The notes: generated from the letters alone by a model not told the origin. A DNA stretch of 8,400 nt from Spirochaetaceae bacterium (GCA_030600745.1 JAUVLL010000129.1:1-8400); one strand, 5' to 3'. Shown: positions 1 to 6,885, numbered from the stretch's first letter. Program-made: numbers and translations.

Positions 1-135
1 ATATATACAGGTCCCGGGGCAGGTCTGCGACTCTATCTCAAAAAAATTGCTATACCTGCTGTAGGTCTGGATCTGGCATATAATACTTTAAATAACGAAT
101 TCCGATTCAGTTTAACAATGGGAATGAAGAAATAG
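1..135 (+). CDS. C-terminal end of an outer-membrane barrel protein, probably BamA/Omp85 (surface antigen) family; 5' end outside the window
   Basis: Reading frame 1 is open from the first base and ends at TAG 133-135, giving the last 44 residues of a protein. The visible tail has alternating small/aromatic and hydrophobic residues typical of terminal beta-strands: a glycine-rich strand (GPGAGLRLYL), then IPAVGLDLAYN, then a final strand EFRFSLTMGMKK. The order 'GxGxGLRL - P - GLD-AY - FRFS-G' is the pattern I associate with the end of Omp85/BamA-type barrels, which insert or translocate proteins at the outer membrane. The protein ends in KK after the last strand, not in the usual terminal Phe/Trp. 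Only the tail is visible, so family assignment is by pattern recognition; another outer-membrane barrel family remains possible. Confidence 0.6.
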   Translation: MYTGPGAGLRLYLKKIAIPAVGLDLAYNTLNNEFRFSLTMGMKK

Positions 136-253
136 GATGAAAAAAATAACAATCTGTTATAAATCTTTATTCTCTGTATATGGTCGCTGGTCTATGTCCG
201 GTGTATCTTCATAATCAGAACATTACTAACAGGCTGGTCGGAAGCAAGCTTGC

Positions 254-289
254 CTGGTCGGGACTTCGTCCCTGCTCGGCTATGCAACC
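254..289 (+). repeat. Intergenic repeat, full copy A (36 bp) with internal hairpin
   Basis: This 36-bp unit recurs at 317-352 with a single mismatch (G279 versus C342); the copies are offset by exactly 63 bases. It contains the perfect short inverted repeat GGGAC-TTC-GTCCC (260-272). It is followed by a 19-base box (271-289) that occurs three times in the region (271-289, 293-311, 334-352). A partial 5' copy, AGGCTGGTCGG, also lies at 231-241. The unit is GC-richer than the flanking genes. It resembles a REP-like extragenic repeat family, but genome-wide copy number cannot be judged from here. Confidence 0.8.
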
Positions 290-292
290 TAT

Positions 293-316
293 CCTGCTCG
301 CCTATGCAACCAAAGG
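293..316 (+). repeat. Intergenic repeat, partial copy (3' half, 24 bp)
   Basis: These 24 bases match 334-357 exactly. They comprise the 19-base box plus the trailing AAAGG. The hairpin half is missing, so this is a truncated copy lying between the two full ones. The next full copy begins immediately at 317 with no spacer. Confidence 0.8.
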
Positions 317-357
317 CTGGTCGGGACTTCGTCCCTGCTCGCCTATGCAACCAAAGG
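317..357 (+). repeat. Intergenic repeat, full copy B, running into the ribosome binding site
   Basis: This is the second full copy, with hairpin GGGAC-TTC-GTCCC at 323-335 and the 19-base box at 334-352. Its trailing AAAGG (353-357) is shared with the partial copy at 312-316. Here it continues as AGG to make the Shine-Dalgarno of the ABC ATPase gene, so the repeat edge and the start of the operon's first gene abut. Confidence 0.8.
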
Positions 358-360
358 AGG
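355..360 (+). promoter_or_regulatory. Shine-Dalgarno AGGAGG that fixes the ABC ATPase start at 367
   Basis: AGGAGG lies 6 bases before ATG 367 and is a near-ideal ribosome binding site. It rules out the upstream in-frame TTG at 250, whose extension would only translate the intergenic repeats. The first three bases (AGG, 355-357) belong to the repeat copy. Confidence 0.85.
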
Positions 361-366
361 AATTAC

Positions 367-1062
367 ATGACAGTAATTTCATTAAAAGATGTACACAAGA
401 ATTACCCCCTCGGCAAAACAGAGGTCCATGCAGTAAAGGGTGTATCCTTTGATATTGAATCCGGGGACTTTATCTCTATTGCCGGACCTTCAGGATCAGG
501 GAAATCAACTATCCTAAATATGATAGGGTGTATAGATACACCATCAGAGGGAATTGTAACCATCAATGATACAAACACCAGTGACCTGAAAGATAAAGAG
601 ATTACAAACCTTCGGCATGATGTGCTGGGTTTTATTTTCCAGAACTTTAATCTTATTCCGGTTTTAAATGTATTTGAGAACATTGAGTTTCCTATGTTAC
701 TGGGAAAAAATCCTGCTCCTAAAGATGAGCGTGAAGAATGGATTTCACATTTGATGGAAGAGGTTGGTCTTGGCGAATGGAAAACCCATAAACCCAACGA
801 ACTTTCCGGTGGTCAGAGACAGAGAGTGGCAATTGCAAGGGCTCTTGTTACAAAGCCTCAGATTGTACTTGCCGATGAACCAACAGCAAATCTGGATTCT
901 GAAACGGGAGCAAGTATCATCGAACTGATGAAGAAGATGAACAAGGAATACGGAACTACCTTTATTTTTTCCACTCATGATCAGACTATCGTTGATATTG
1001 CGGATCATGTAATTCAGCTTAAGGATGGAAATATTATTGAGAACAGACGGACCCAGGCATGA
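367..1062 (+). CDS. ABC transporter ATP-binding protein, LolD/MacB type
   Basis: This 231-residue protein is the cytoplasmic ATPase that should power the two FtsX-type permeases encoded next. All nucleotide-binding motifs are intact: Walker A GPSGSGKST at residues 40-48, Q-loop Gln92 in FIFQNFNLIP, signature LSGGQRQR at 146-153, Walker B IVLADE at 166-171 with catalytic Glu171, D-loop around 176-177 and H-loop His204. The wording around the Q-loop and signature is typical of the LolD/MacB/FtsE-like subfamily (COG1136), which works with FtsX-fold permeases that push or extract substrates using large periplasmic domains rather than a classic channel. Length matches the family. The start follows AGGAGG at 355-360. 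The stop overlaps the next start by four bases (ATGA), so translation is probably coupled. LolD (lipoprotein release) and MacB-like (export) roles cannot be separated from the ATPase alone. Confidence 0.93.
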   Translation: MTVISLKDVHKNYPLGKTEVHAVKGVSFDIESGDFISIAGPSGSGKSTILNMIGCIDTPSEGIVTINDTNTSDLKDKEITNLRHDVLGFIFQNFNLIPVLNVFENIEFPMLLGKNPAPKDEREEWISHLMEEVGLGEWKTHKPNELSGGQRQRVAIARALVTKPQIVLADEPTANLDSETGASIIELMKKMNKEYGTTFIFSTHDQTIVDIADHVIQLKDGNIIENRRTQA

Positions 1063-2558
1063 ATGGACTGATTTTTAAAATTGCCTACAGAAACCTGAAA
1101 GAGCACAAAACCAAAACTCTTATTATAGGGACACTAATGGCTCTGGCAATTATGGTTCTTGTGGTCGGAAACTCCTTCATGGAAACAGCTGCCAGAGGTA
1201 TAGAAAAAACCTATATTCAAAATTTTACCGGTGATGTTGTTATTACATCAACAGAAATGGAGAATGCATCATTATTTATGGATGGTTCTATGAACAAAAG
1301 GGATGAGCTTATCCCTATAATTCCATCAGCTGTAAAAATAGAGGAATATCTTAAATCACTTAAATATGTTACAGCGATTAATCCTCAAATTGGTGGCGCT
1401 GCTCTTCTTAAACATAAAGAAGATGGTACCGGATATGCGATGCTTTTTGGTGTAGATCCGGAAATGTACGAGGCGACATTTCAGGATAACATAAAAATTA
1501 CCTATGGTAGTTTTTTAAAACCAGGTGAAGAAGGGATTGTTCTTTCTGAAGCAGCTGTAAGAATGATAAAAGATACCAGTGGCGAAATAGTTAAACCTGG
1601 TGATTCTGTACTTTTAACTGGTATGAATAGTGTAACCGGTACAAAGATTAGAGAGGTAACTGTACGTGGAACTTTTGAGTTTATAAACGAATCACCTCAG
1701 CTGGAAATGATTTCTATTATTGATCTGAATAATATAAGAATTATAAATGGGATGCTCTCCTATACTGAGGTTGCTGCAAATCTAAGTGAGAGTGAAGAGT
1801 CTCTTTTAGGAGAACTGGATGAAGACTCCCTTTTTGGTTCTGATGATGCCGGTCTGTTTGGTGGAGATCTTTTATCTGAAGATATTCTAACAATATCCGG
1901 GGATTCAGAAACAGATTACTTTGACATTCTTGGTGATACCTCAGAGAGAGATAAATATAGTCAGACTGATCCTGATGCATGGCATTATATGATTGTTAAA
2001 CTGGATGACAGTGTAAATGAGAAAAGGTTTATTAAAAATTTAAATAACTGGTTTTTAGAAAATGGTATTGATGCAAGGGCTTCCGGTTGGCTTGATGGTG
2101 CAGGGGCAATAGCAAAAATGTCCAACACCCTTACTATTGTTTTCAATTTTCTTGTTCTGATTGTTGCTGTTGTTGCAGTAATTATAATTATGAATACCCT
2201 GGTAATTTCAGTAAATGAGCGTATAGGGGAGATAGGTACTATGAGAGCCATTGGTGCGGAAAAATCATTTGTAAGAAGTATGATAACACTTGAAACCCTG
2301 ATGATTTCTGTTATCTTTGGAATTATAGGAGCAGTATTGGGTATGATAATTACAGCTCTTATAGGAGCAATCGGTTACGAAGCCCCAAATACATTTCTTC
2401 AGGTTATACTGGGTGGACCGGTATTGTATCCTGTAATATCTGCTCAGGCTGTTATTATTTCTCTTGTTACTGTTGCACTGGTTGGTATTGTTGCCAGTCT
2501 TTACCCTGTTTCCATCGCCTTAAAAATAAGTCCTGTTAAAGCCATGGGGGAGAATTAA
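1059..2558 (+). CDS. FtsX/MacB-type ABC permease, first of a pair, with acidic periplasmic insert
   Basis: This 499-residue inner-membrane permease has LolC/E-like topology. A first hydrophobic segment lies at about 20-40, then a large periplasmic domain (about 41-355, MacB_PCD-like), then three C-terminal segments near 357-384, 408-436 and 458-484. The conserved FtsX-domain motif ERIGEIGTMRAIGA sits at 387-400, just after the second segment. The protein ends in the usual PV-A pattern (SPVKAMGEN). Its start overlaps the ATPase stop (ATGA) with no strong Shine-Dalgarno, which suggests coupled translation. Unusual is a low-complexity Asp/Glu/Ser/Gly stretch at about 243-300 containing DEDSLFGSDD (254-263) and GLFGGD (265-270). 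This interrupts the periplasmic domain shortly before it returns to the membrane. With the second permease it probably forms a heterodimer like LolC-LolE. Confidence 0.9.
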   Translation: MNGLIFKIAYRNLKEHKTKTLIIGTLMALAIMVLVVGNSFMETAARGIEKTYIQNFTGDVVITSTEMENASLFMDGSMNKRDELIPIIPSAVKIEEYLKSLKYVTAINPQIGGAALLKHKEDGTGYAMLFGVDPEMYEATFQDNIKITYGSFLKPGEEGIVLSEAAVRMIKDTSGEIVKPGDSVLLTGMNSVTGTKIREVTVRGTFEFINESPQLEMISIIDLNNIRIINGMLSYTEVAANLSESEESLLGELDEDSLFGSDDAGLFGGDLLSEDILTISGDSETDYFDILGDTSERDKYSQTDPDAWHYMIVKLDDSVNEKRFIKNLNNWFLENGIDARASGWLDGAGAIAKMSNTLTIVFNFLVLIVAVVAVIIIMNTLVISVNERIGEIGTMRAIGAEKSFVRSMITLETLMISVIFGIIGAVLGMIITALIGAIGYEAPNTFLQVILGGPVLYPVISAQAVIISLVTVALVGIVASLYPVSIALKISPVKAMGEN

Positions 2559-2563
2559 AAGAA

Positions 2564-3901
2564 ATGAATATATCAAAAATATCAATGAGAAATATTACCC
2601 GGCAGAAAAAGAGAAGCTTCCTTCTTGGAGGAGCAATTGCATTCGGGATTTTTATAATAATTACCATAGGAAGTTTTACTGCAGGTATGACAGAAACCTT
2701 AAAAGAAAATTTTACTTCCATTATGGGTGGTCATATTTATATTCTGGGTACAGAAACTCTGGAAAGTGGAAGGATAGTTCAGGTAATTGGTGATACAGAA
2801 GATCTTGAGAGGGCAATAGATACAGTGGACGATCTGGTAGAAGAGTATCATGTAAGATCACAGGTTCGAATAGGAGAGATTATATACGGTTCAAAGAGTA
2901 CAACTCTTCAGGTGTCTGGTATTGACTGGAAGAAGGAACAGCTTCTTAAAGATACTCTTTCTATTGCAGAAGGAAGTCTTGATAATATAGAAACTGCAGG
3001 TTCTCTGGTAATTCCAGAAAAAATTGCAGAAAAACTGGGTGTGATTCCAGGTGAATCTGTACTTATCCGAATGGACACTGTTACAGGTCAGAAAAATGTA
3101 GGAGAGTTTACTGTTGCTGCAATTATTCAGGAACAGGACAGCTTTTCATTTATCAGTGCCGGATATACCGGGATGGATTATCTTAACGAATTGATTGGTC
3201 TGGAACCTGATGAGTATCAGTATTTAAACCTGCATCTTGAGGACATAGAAAAGATGGATATTGCAGCTGAACGTCTTGTAACTGAACTTGAAAAAACATC
3301 ATTAGTGGAAACAGGTGAAGAAGATGAAGAAGAAGGAAAAGACCGAAGCCATGGTATGATGCTTAGAGGCGGAATGTCCGGTATTTCTGCTGATGAACCC
3401 TGGGAAGGAACAAAATTCAGTATAACAACCCTAAACGATATTATGGAGCCTGTACTCCAGCTTGTGAACATTCTTAATATTGTTTCACTGGCTCTTTTTG
3501 TTATCCTTATGATTATTACCATGGTGGGTCTTATAAATACATTCAGAATGGTTCTTATAGAACGTACTAAAGAAATAGGTACAATGAGGGCAATAGGAAT
3601 GCACAGGGGAAGTATAAGAAGTATCTTTTTACTGGAGGCACTGTATCTGGCTCTTTTTGGAGCAGTTGCTGGAATCCTATTATCCTTTTCAACAACAATA
3701 ATAACAGGACTGATAAGATTTACATCCGATTCTCCATTGGGATTATTTCTGCATAATGGACGCCTGCAGTTTATAACATCCCCGGGAAGTGTAATCAAGG
3801 TCGTTGTTATGTTAAGCATAATGACATTGGTTGCCGTATATCTGCCAGCCAGAAAGGCCGCCAAATTAAAAGTAGTGGATGCATTAAGGGCGCAGTATTA
3901 A
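2564..3901 (+). CDS. FtsX/MacB-type ABC permease, second of a pair
   Basis: This 445-residue inner-membrane permease has the same plan as its upstream neighbour. It has a basic N-terminus (RQKKR, 13-17), a hydrophobic segment at about 18-40, a periplasmic domain (about 41-300), then three segments near 303-327, 353-383 and 408-428. The FtsX motif ERTKEIGTMRAIG is at 333-345. The C-terminus (PARKAAKLKVVDALRAQY, 428-445) is the canonical 'P-A--A---P/V-ALR' ending of LolC/E and MacB permeases. It begins five bases after the first permease stops, with GGAG at 2549-2552 in the end of that gene. Two distinct permeases with one ATPase argues for a LolCDE-like heterodimer rather than a MacB homodimer. 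A short acidic run (GEEDEEEGKD, 251-260) followed by a Gly/Met-rich stretch interrupts the membrane-proximal periplasmic part. It lies at a different place from the first permease's insert. Confidence 0.9.
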   Translation: MNISKISMRNITRQKKRSFLLGGAIAFGIFIIITIGSFTAGMTETLKENFTSIMGGHIYILGTETLESGRIVQVIGDTEDLERAIDTVDDLVEEYHVRSQVRIGEIIYGSKSTTLQVSGIDWKKEQLLKDTLSIAEGSLDNIETAGSLVIPEKIAEKLGVIPGESVLIRMDTVTGQKNVGEFTVAAIIQEQDSFSFISAGYTGMDYLNELIGLEPDEYQYLNLHLEDIEKMDIAAERLVTELEKTSLVETGEEDEEEGKDRSHGMMLRGGMSGISADEPWEGTKFSITTLNDIMEPVLQLVNILNIVSLALFVILMIITMVGLINTFRMVLIERTKEIGTMRAIGMHRGSIRSIFLLEALYLALFGAVAGILLSFSTTIITGLIRFTSDSPLGLFLHNGRLQFITSPGSVIKVVVMLSIMTLVAVYLPARKAAKLKVVDALRAQY

Positions 3902-3908
3902 ATTGTAG

Positions 3909-3929
3909 GGGCCTCGATTTATCGTGCCC
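3909..3929 (+). other. Possible RNA hairpin between permease and LolA-like gene
   Basis: In the only sizeable gap of the operon (3902-3957), GGGC (3909-3912) can pair with GCCC (3926-3929) and CGA (3915-3917) with TCG (3922-3924), closing a TTTA loop, with a small internal loop (CT against T). No run of T follows, so it does not look like an intrinsic terminator. It could protect or define the 5' end of a processed mRNA, or be a remnant of an intergenic repeat. Folding was done by eye. Confidence 0.4.
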
Positions 3930-3957
3930 AACATACCGCATCAAAAAGGAGAACAAA

Positions 3958-4713
3958 ATGAAAAAAAATATAATAATTTTTATGGTATTATTAATCGTTG
4001 GCCTATCCACGGCCAGTGCAATAAGTATAAACGAGGCAAACAGTATTCTGGACACTATCGACACATCCAGAAATTTTACAGGAACAGATTTTTCTGCAGT
4101 TATGACAATGATTTCAGAGGATCCTGATACTGGGGTAGAAAAGAAAAAAGTGCAGCAGTTCCGAAGAGATGATGAAGAGATGTTTTTAATGCTTTTTATT
4201 GAACCTGCATCAGAGAAAGGCCAGGGGTACCTTAATATAGGTGAGAATCTGTGGTTTTATGATCCTCAAAGCAGGAAGTTTAATCATACCTCTATGAAGG
4301 AAAGTTTTGGAGGAACAGATGCAAAAAATTCTGACTTTGGTGCATCCTCCCTCGGAGATGATTATAAAGTTCTTTCTGTAGAAGAGGGTAAGCTTGGCAG
4401 ATTTAATGTCTATATTATGGATCTTGAAGGAACAAATTCGGAAGTTACGTATCCTGCAGTAAAAATTTGGATTACAAAAGATACAAACCTCATGCTTAAG
4501 TCTGAAGATTTCAGTGCCACAGGACGTCTAATGCGTACATCATTGTTCCCATCATATGCAAAGGTTGGTGAAAAATATCTTGCTACAAAAATGATATTTA
4601 AAGATGAGCTTATTGAGGGTAAAAAAACCCAGATTACAATAACAGATATTTCAACAAAAGATCTGCCTGATTCAATTTTTACCAAGTCCTATGTTGAAAG
4701 AGTAAACCGTTAG
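3958..4713 (+). CDS. Periplasmic LolA-like protein ('outer membrane lipoprotein-sorting protein' family)
   Basis: This 251-residue secreted protein has a clear Sec signal peptide (basic KK, hydrophobic core, cleavage probably after ASA, residues 19-21). No lipobox cysteine is present, so it should be soluble in the periplasm. The mature part shows the pattern of the LolA-like family Pfam PF17131: FIEPASEKGQGYL (about 80-92), then LWFYDPQSRKFNHTSMKESF (98-117), then NSDFGASSLGDDY (123-135). The family corresponds to 'P---KG-(G/A)YL', 'lW-Y-P---++', 'GSDF--eDl'. LolA folds are open half-barrels that shelter acyl chains in transit across the periplasm. The start follows AAGGAG (3946-3951) by 6 bases. 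Position between an FtsX-type ABC exporter and an outer-membrane barrel suggests it shuttles cargo between them. It is not canonical LolA, so the cargo could be a lipid rather than lipoprotein. Confidence 0.88.
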   Translation: MKKNIIIFMVLLIVGLSTASAISINEANSILDTIDTSRNFTGTDFSAVMTMISEDPDTGVEKKKVQQFRRDDEEMFLMLFIEPASEKGQGYLNIGENLWFYDPQSRKFNHTSMKESFGGTDAKNSDFGASSLGDDYKVLSVEEGKLGRFNVYIMDLEGTNSEVTYPAVKIWITKDTNLMLKSEDFSATGRLMRTSLFPSYAKVGEKYLATKMIFKDELIEGKKTQITITDISTKDLPDSIFTKSYVERVNR

Positions 4714-4727
4714 GGGAGAGAATTTAT

Positions 4728-6179
4728 ATGAACAATAAAGAATTTCAAATAAAACACAGAGGGGTCACTGACAAATTGATTATAGGGATGTTTACTCTAC
4801 TGTTTTTTATTGGAGGGACTGCATTTCCTCAGGAGATTGCTACAGATGAAGATTCTCTGTTTGGAGCTGATGAATCAACAGAGATATCTACAGATGAGGA
4901 TAACCTTTTTGGAAGTGAAGATGATATGTTTTCTGATAGTTCTGATTTAATAGAAGAGGTTTCAGATGATCTTATGGAAGATCTTAGTACAGTTCTTCTT
5001 ACCTCAGATTCAGGTGTGGAAATAGGTGGTGATTTCTTTTTTGATCTTAGCGCCGACTGGAAGGGTCTTGATCCAGATGACCTATCTGGCAGTGATATAT
5101 CTGATAGTCTATCTCTGGATCTTGGAGCGACTCTTTTTATAGATGCCAGACCGGATGAAGATACAAGGGTCTTTGCAAAGGCTGAGATTACATCTCCTTT
5201 TTATACGACCACAGGACCAGATGGCAGGAAGTTTGAAGATATTGTAACAATCACAGAACTGTTTACAGATTTTAACTGGGACAACCAGGTGTTCTTTCGT
5301 GCAGGTAAACAGACAGTCAACTGGGGTGTGGGATATTTTTTCAGTCCTGCAGATCTCCTTTCTCTAAGCAGAATTGATCCTGAGGCTCCTGATGCAGAAC
5401 TGGATGGTCCTATTGCACTAAAAATTAACTATCCATCACTTTTAAATAATTATTATCTGTATACAGTTGTTCCAGAAGAGGTAGAAAGTTATTCTGATCT
5501 TACAATTGCACCAATGGTGGAATTAGTATTTGGGAATAGTGAGATTTCTTTAGGTGCTTATTATCAGTATAATAAAGCCCCTGCAGCAATGACTACAATT
5601 ACTTCTGCTATTGGGGATGTTTCAGTCTATGGTGAAGGGTATGTTTCCTATGGTTCAGATAAAACTTTTGTAATTGATGATGGTGGAATTACAACAACAA
5701 CATATGATGATGAAGTATTTCTTAAAGGTACTGTTGGTGCCAGTTATTCATGGAGTGATGATCTCTCCAACTATAATTTAAGTTTTTCAGGTCAATACTA
5801 TTATAATGGCGAAGGGTATAAAGATTCGGATATTGTGAATGTATTTGAAACTCCTCAATTATTTGGTTCTGGTATTGTTTCATCAGAACCTTCTGAGATT
5901 GCAGCTTTCCTTATGGATAGTGGTATGCATTACGGTGCTGCAAATGCCAGCTGGAGAGAGATGTTTGGGAGTGATTTTTCACTATCTCTATTTTTTATAG
6001 AGAATTTTTCTTCTTTATCGGGTATGATTAAGCCTACAATATCCTGGAGTGGTATGGATAATATCGACATCTCATTAAGTCTTTCCAGAATGTTTGGGGA
6101 TGCCGGAGAAGAGTACGCAGTGGCAGGCAGCACTGCAGCTGTAAGTCTTGGAGTGTCTATAGGAGGAACAAGCTTCTGA
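4728..6179 (+). CDS. Outer-membrane beta-barrel protein with acidic N-terminal extension, partner of the ABC/LolA-like genes
   Basis: This 483-residue protein has a signal peptide with an unusually long n-region (about 16 residues), a hydrophobic core at 17-31 and cleavage near TAFPQ (31-35). Residues 37-90 are strongly acidic and hold two copies of one motif, DEDSLFGADE (40-49) and DEDNLFGSED (56-65). From about 97 onward the sequence alternates polar and hydrophobic/aromatic residues in amphipathic strands and ends in a terminal Phe (SLGVSIGGTSF). Both are hallmarks of an outer-membrane barrel inserted by BamA. RAGKQTVNWGVGYFFSPAD (191-209) recalls the 'R-G+Q---WG------P-D' motif of DUF1302-type barrels, which often neighbour LolA-like proteins; this is resemblance, not proof. 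The start follows GGGGAG (4713-4718); ATG 4788 (Met21) would destroy the signal peptide. It may receive or export what the LolA-like carrier brings. Confidence 0.82.
   Translation: MNNKEFQIKHRGVTDKLIIGMFTLLFFIGGTAFPQEIATDEDSLFGADESTEISTDEDNLFGSEDDMFSDSSDLIEEVSDDLMEDLSTVLLTSDSGVEIGGDFFFDLSADWKGLDPDDLSGSDISDSLSLDLGATLFIDARPDEDTRVFAKAEITSPFYTTTGPDGRKFEDIVTITELFTDFNWDNQVFFRAGKQTVNWGVGYFFSPADLLSLSRIDPEAPDAELDGPIALKINYPSLLNNYYLYTVVPEEVESYSDLTIAPMVELVFGNSEISLGAYYQYNKAPAAMTTITSAIGDVSVYGEGYVSYGSDKTFVIDDGGITTTTYDDEVFLKGTVGASYSWSDDLSNYNLSFSGQYYYNGEGYKDSDIVNVFETPQLFGSGIVSSEPSEIAAFLMDSGMHYGAANASWREMFGSDFSLSLFFIENFSSLSGMIKPTISWSGMDNIDISLSLSRMFGDAGEEYAVAGSTAAVSLGVSIGGTSF
6161..6166 (+). promoter_or_regulatory. 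Distant Shine-Dalgarno AGGAGG for the response regulator
   Basis: AGGAGG lies within the last codons of the barrel gene, 14 bases before ATG 6181, which is farther than usual. No better start lies closer to it in the response regulator frame. Only one base separates the barrel stop (6177-6179) from ATG 6181, so initiation probably depends on ribosomes finishing the barrel gene. Confidence 0.5.
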
Positions 6180-6180
6180 T

Positions 6181-6885
6181 ATGAATGCAAAGGTTTTAAT
6201 TATAGAGGACGAGCTTGAACTTGGGGAACTGGTTCAGCTCTATCTCTCCAAAGATGGTATAGACTCAGATATCGCTGTAAGTGCGGAAGCTGGATTTGAA
6301 AATATGTCCGATACCGCTTACGATCTTATTACACTTGATATAAATCTACCAGGGATGGATGGGTTTGAGTTTCTTCAAAAGTTACGGCAAAAGTCAGAGA
6401 TACCAGTGTTGATTTTATCTGCAAGAGAAGGTGATGAAGACATTGTTCTTGGCCTGGGAATGGGAGCTGATGAATTTGTAAATAAACCTTTTGCTCCAAA
6501 AGTTCTGGTGGCCCGTATAAGAGCTTTATTAAGAAGAGTCAGATCCGATCTGGATCATTCAGCCTCCAGCTCTATCATTTTTGATTCATTTAATCTGTCC
6601 CCGGAAGGTTATCACCTTGAGAAAAATGGTGAAAGAATTATTTTATCTACAAAAGAATTTGAAGTCCTTCGTTTTCTTGTACAGAATCCGGGAACAGCTT
6701 TTTCTCCTGATGATATTTATCAGGCTGTCTGGGGACAGGAATTTGGAGATATTTCTACAGTAGCTGTTTACATTCAAAGAATAAGGAAGAAGATAGAAGA
6801 AGATCCTTCCAATCCTGAATATATATTAACAATCCATGGAAGAGGCTATATTTTTAATGAAAGGAAATTAAAAGATGAATCTTAA
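6181..6885 (+). CDS. OmpR/PhoB-family response regulator
   Basis: This 234-residue cytoplasmic transcription factor is almost certainly the partner of the kinase encoded next. The receiver domain (about 3-118) has every key residue: acidic pair Glu9-Asp10, phospho-acceptor Asp53 in TLDINLPGMDG, switch Ser80 (LILSAR) and Lys102 (NKPF). A winged-helix DNA-binding domain fills about 130-229. It shows the recognition-helix region DISTVAVYIQRIRKKIE (190-206) and the wing IHGRGYIF (218-225), as in OmpR/PhoB regulators. It starts one base after the barrel gene and overlaps the kinase start by 11 bases. Being co-transcribed with the transporter, it may autoregulate the operon, but I see no convincing operator repeat upstream of 367. 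Confidence 0.95.
   Translation: MNAKVLIIEDELELGELVQLYLSKDGIDSDIAVSAEAGFENMSDTAYDLITLDINLPGMDGFEFLQKLRQKSEIPVLILSAREGDEDIVLGLGMGADEFVNKPFAPKVLVARIRALLRRVRSDLDHSASSSIIFDSFNLSPEGYHLEKNGERIILSTKEFEVLRFLVQNPGTAFSPDDIYQAVWGQEFGDISTVAVYIQRIRKKIEEDPSNPEYILTIHGRGYIFNERKLKDES

Noticed and set aside
254..352. Two near-identical 36-bp repeats 27 bases apart, considered as a mini CRISPR array
   Set aside because: The 'spacer' (290-316) is itself mostly a partial copy of the repeat, there are only two full units and no cas gene is nearby. It fits an extragenic palindromic repeat better.
250..366. In-frame N-terminal extension of the ABC ATPase from a TTG at 250
   Set aside because: It translates only the intergenic repeats. 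The 63-base repeat offset is a multiple of three, so the same peptide appears twice in frame. ATG 367 has an ideal AGGAGG and begins exactly where ATPases of this family begin.
180..452. 90-codon open frame on the plus strand
   Set aside because: It runs through the repeats and into the ATPase gene in another frame, its peptide is a translated repeat, and no ribosome binding site precedes it.
3217..3864. 215-codon open frame on the minus strand
   Set aside because: It lies wholly opposite the second permease, which has clear family motifs. The opposite-strand peptide is low in recognisable domain structure and looks like a coding shadow.
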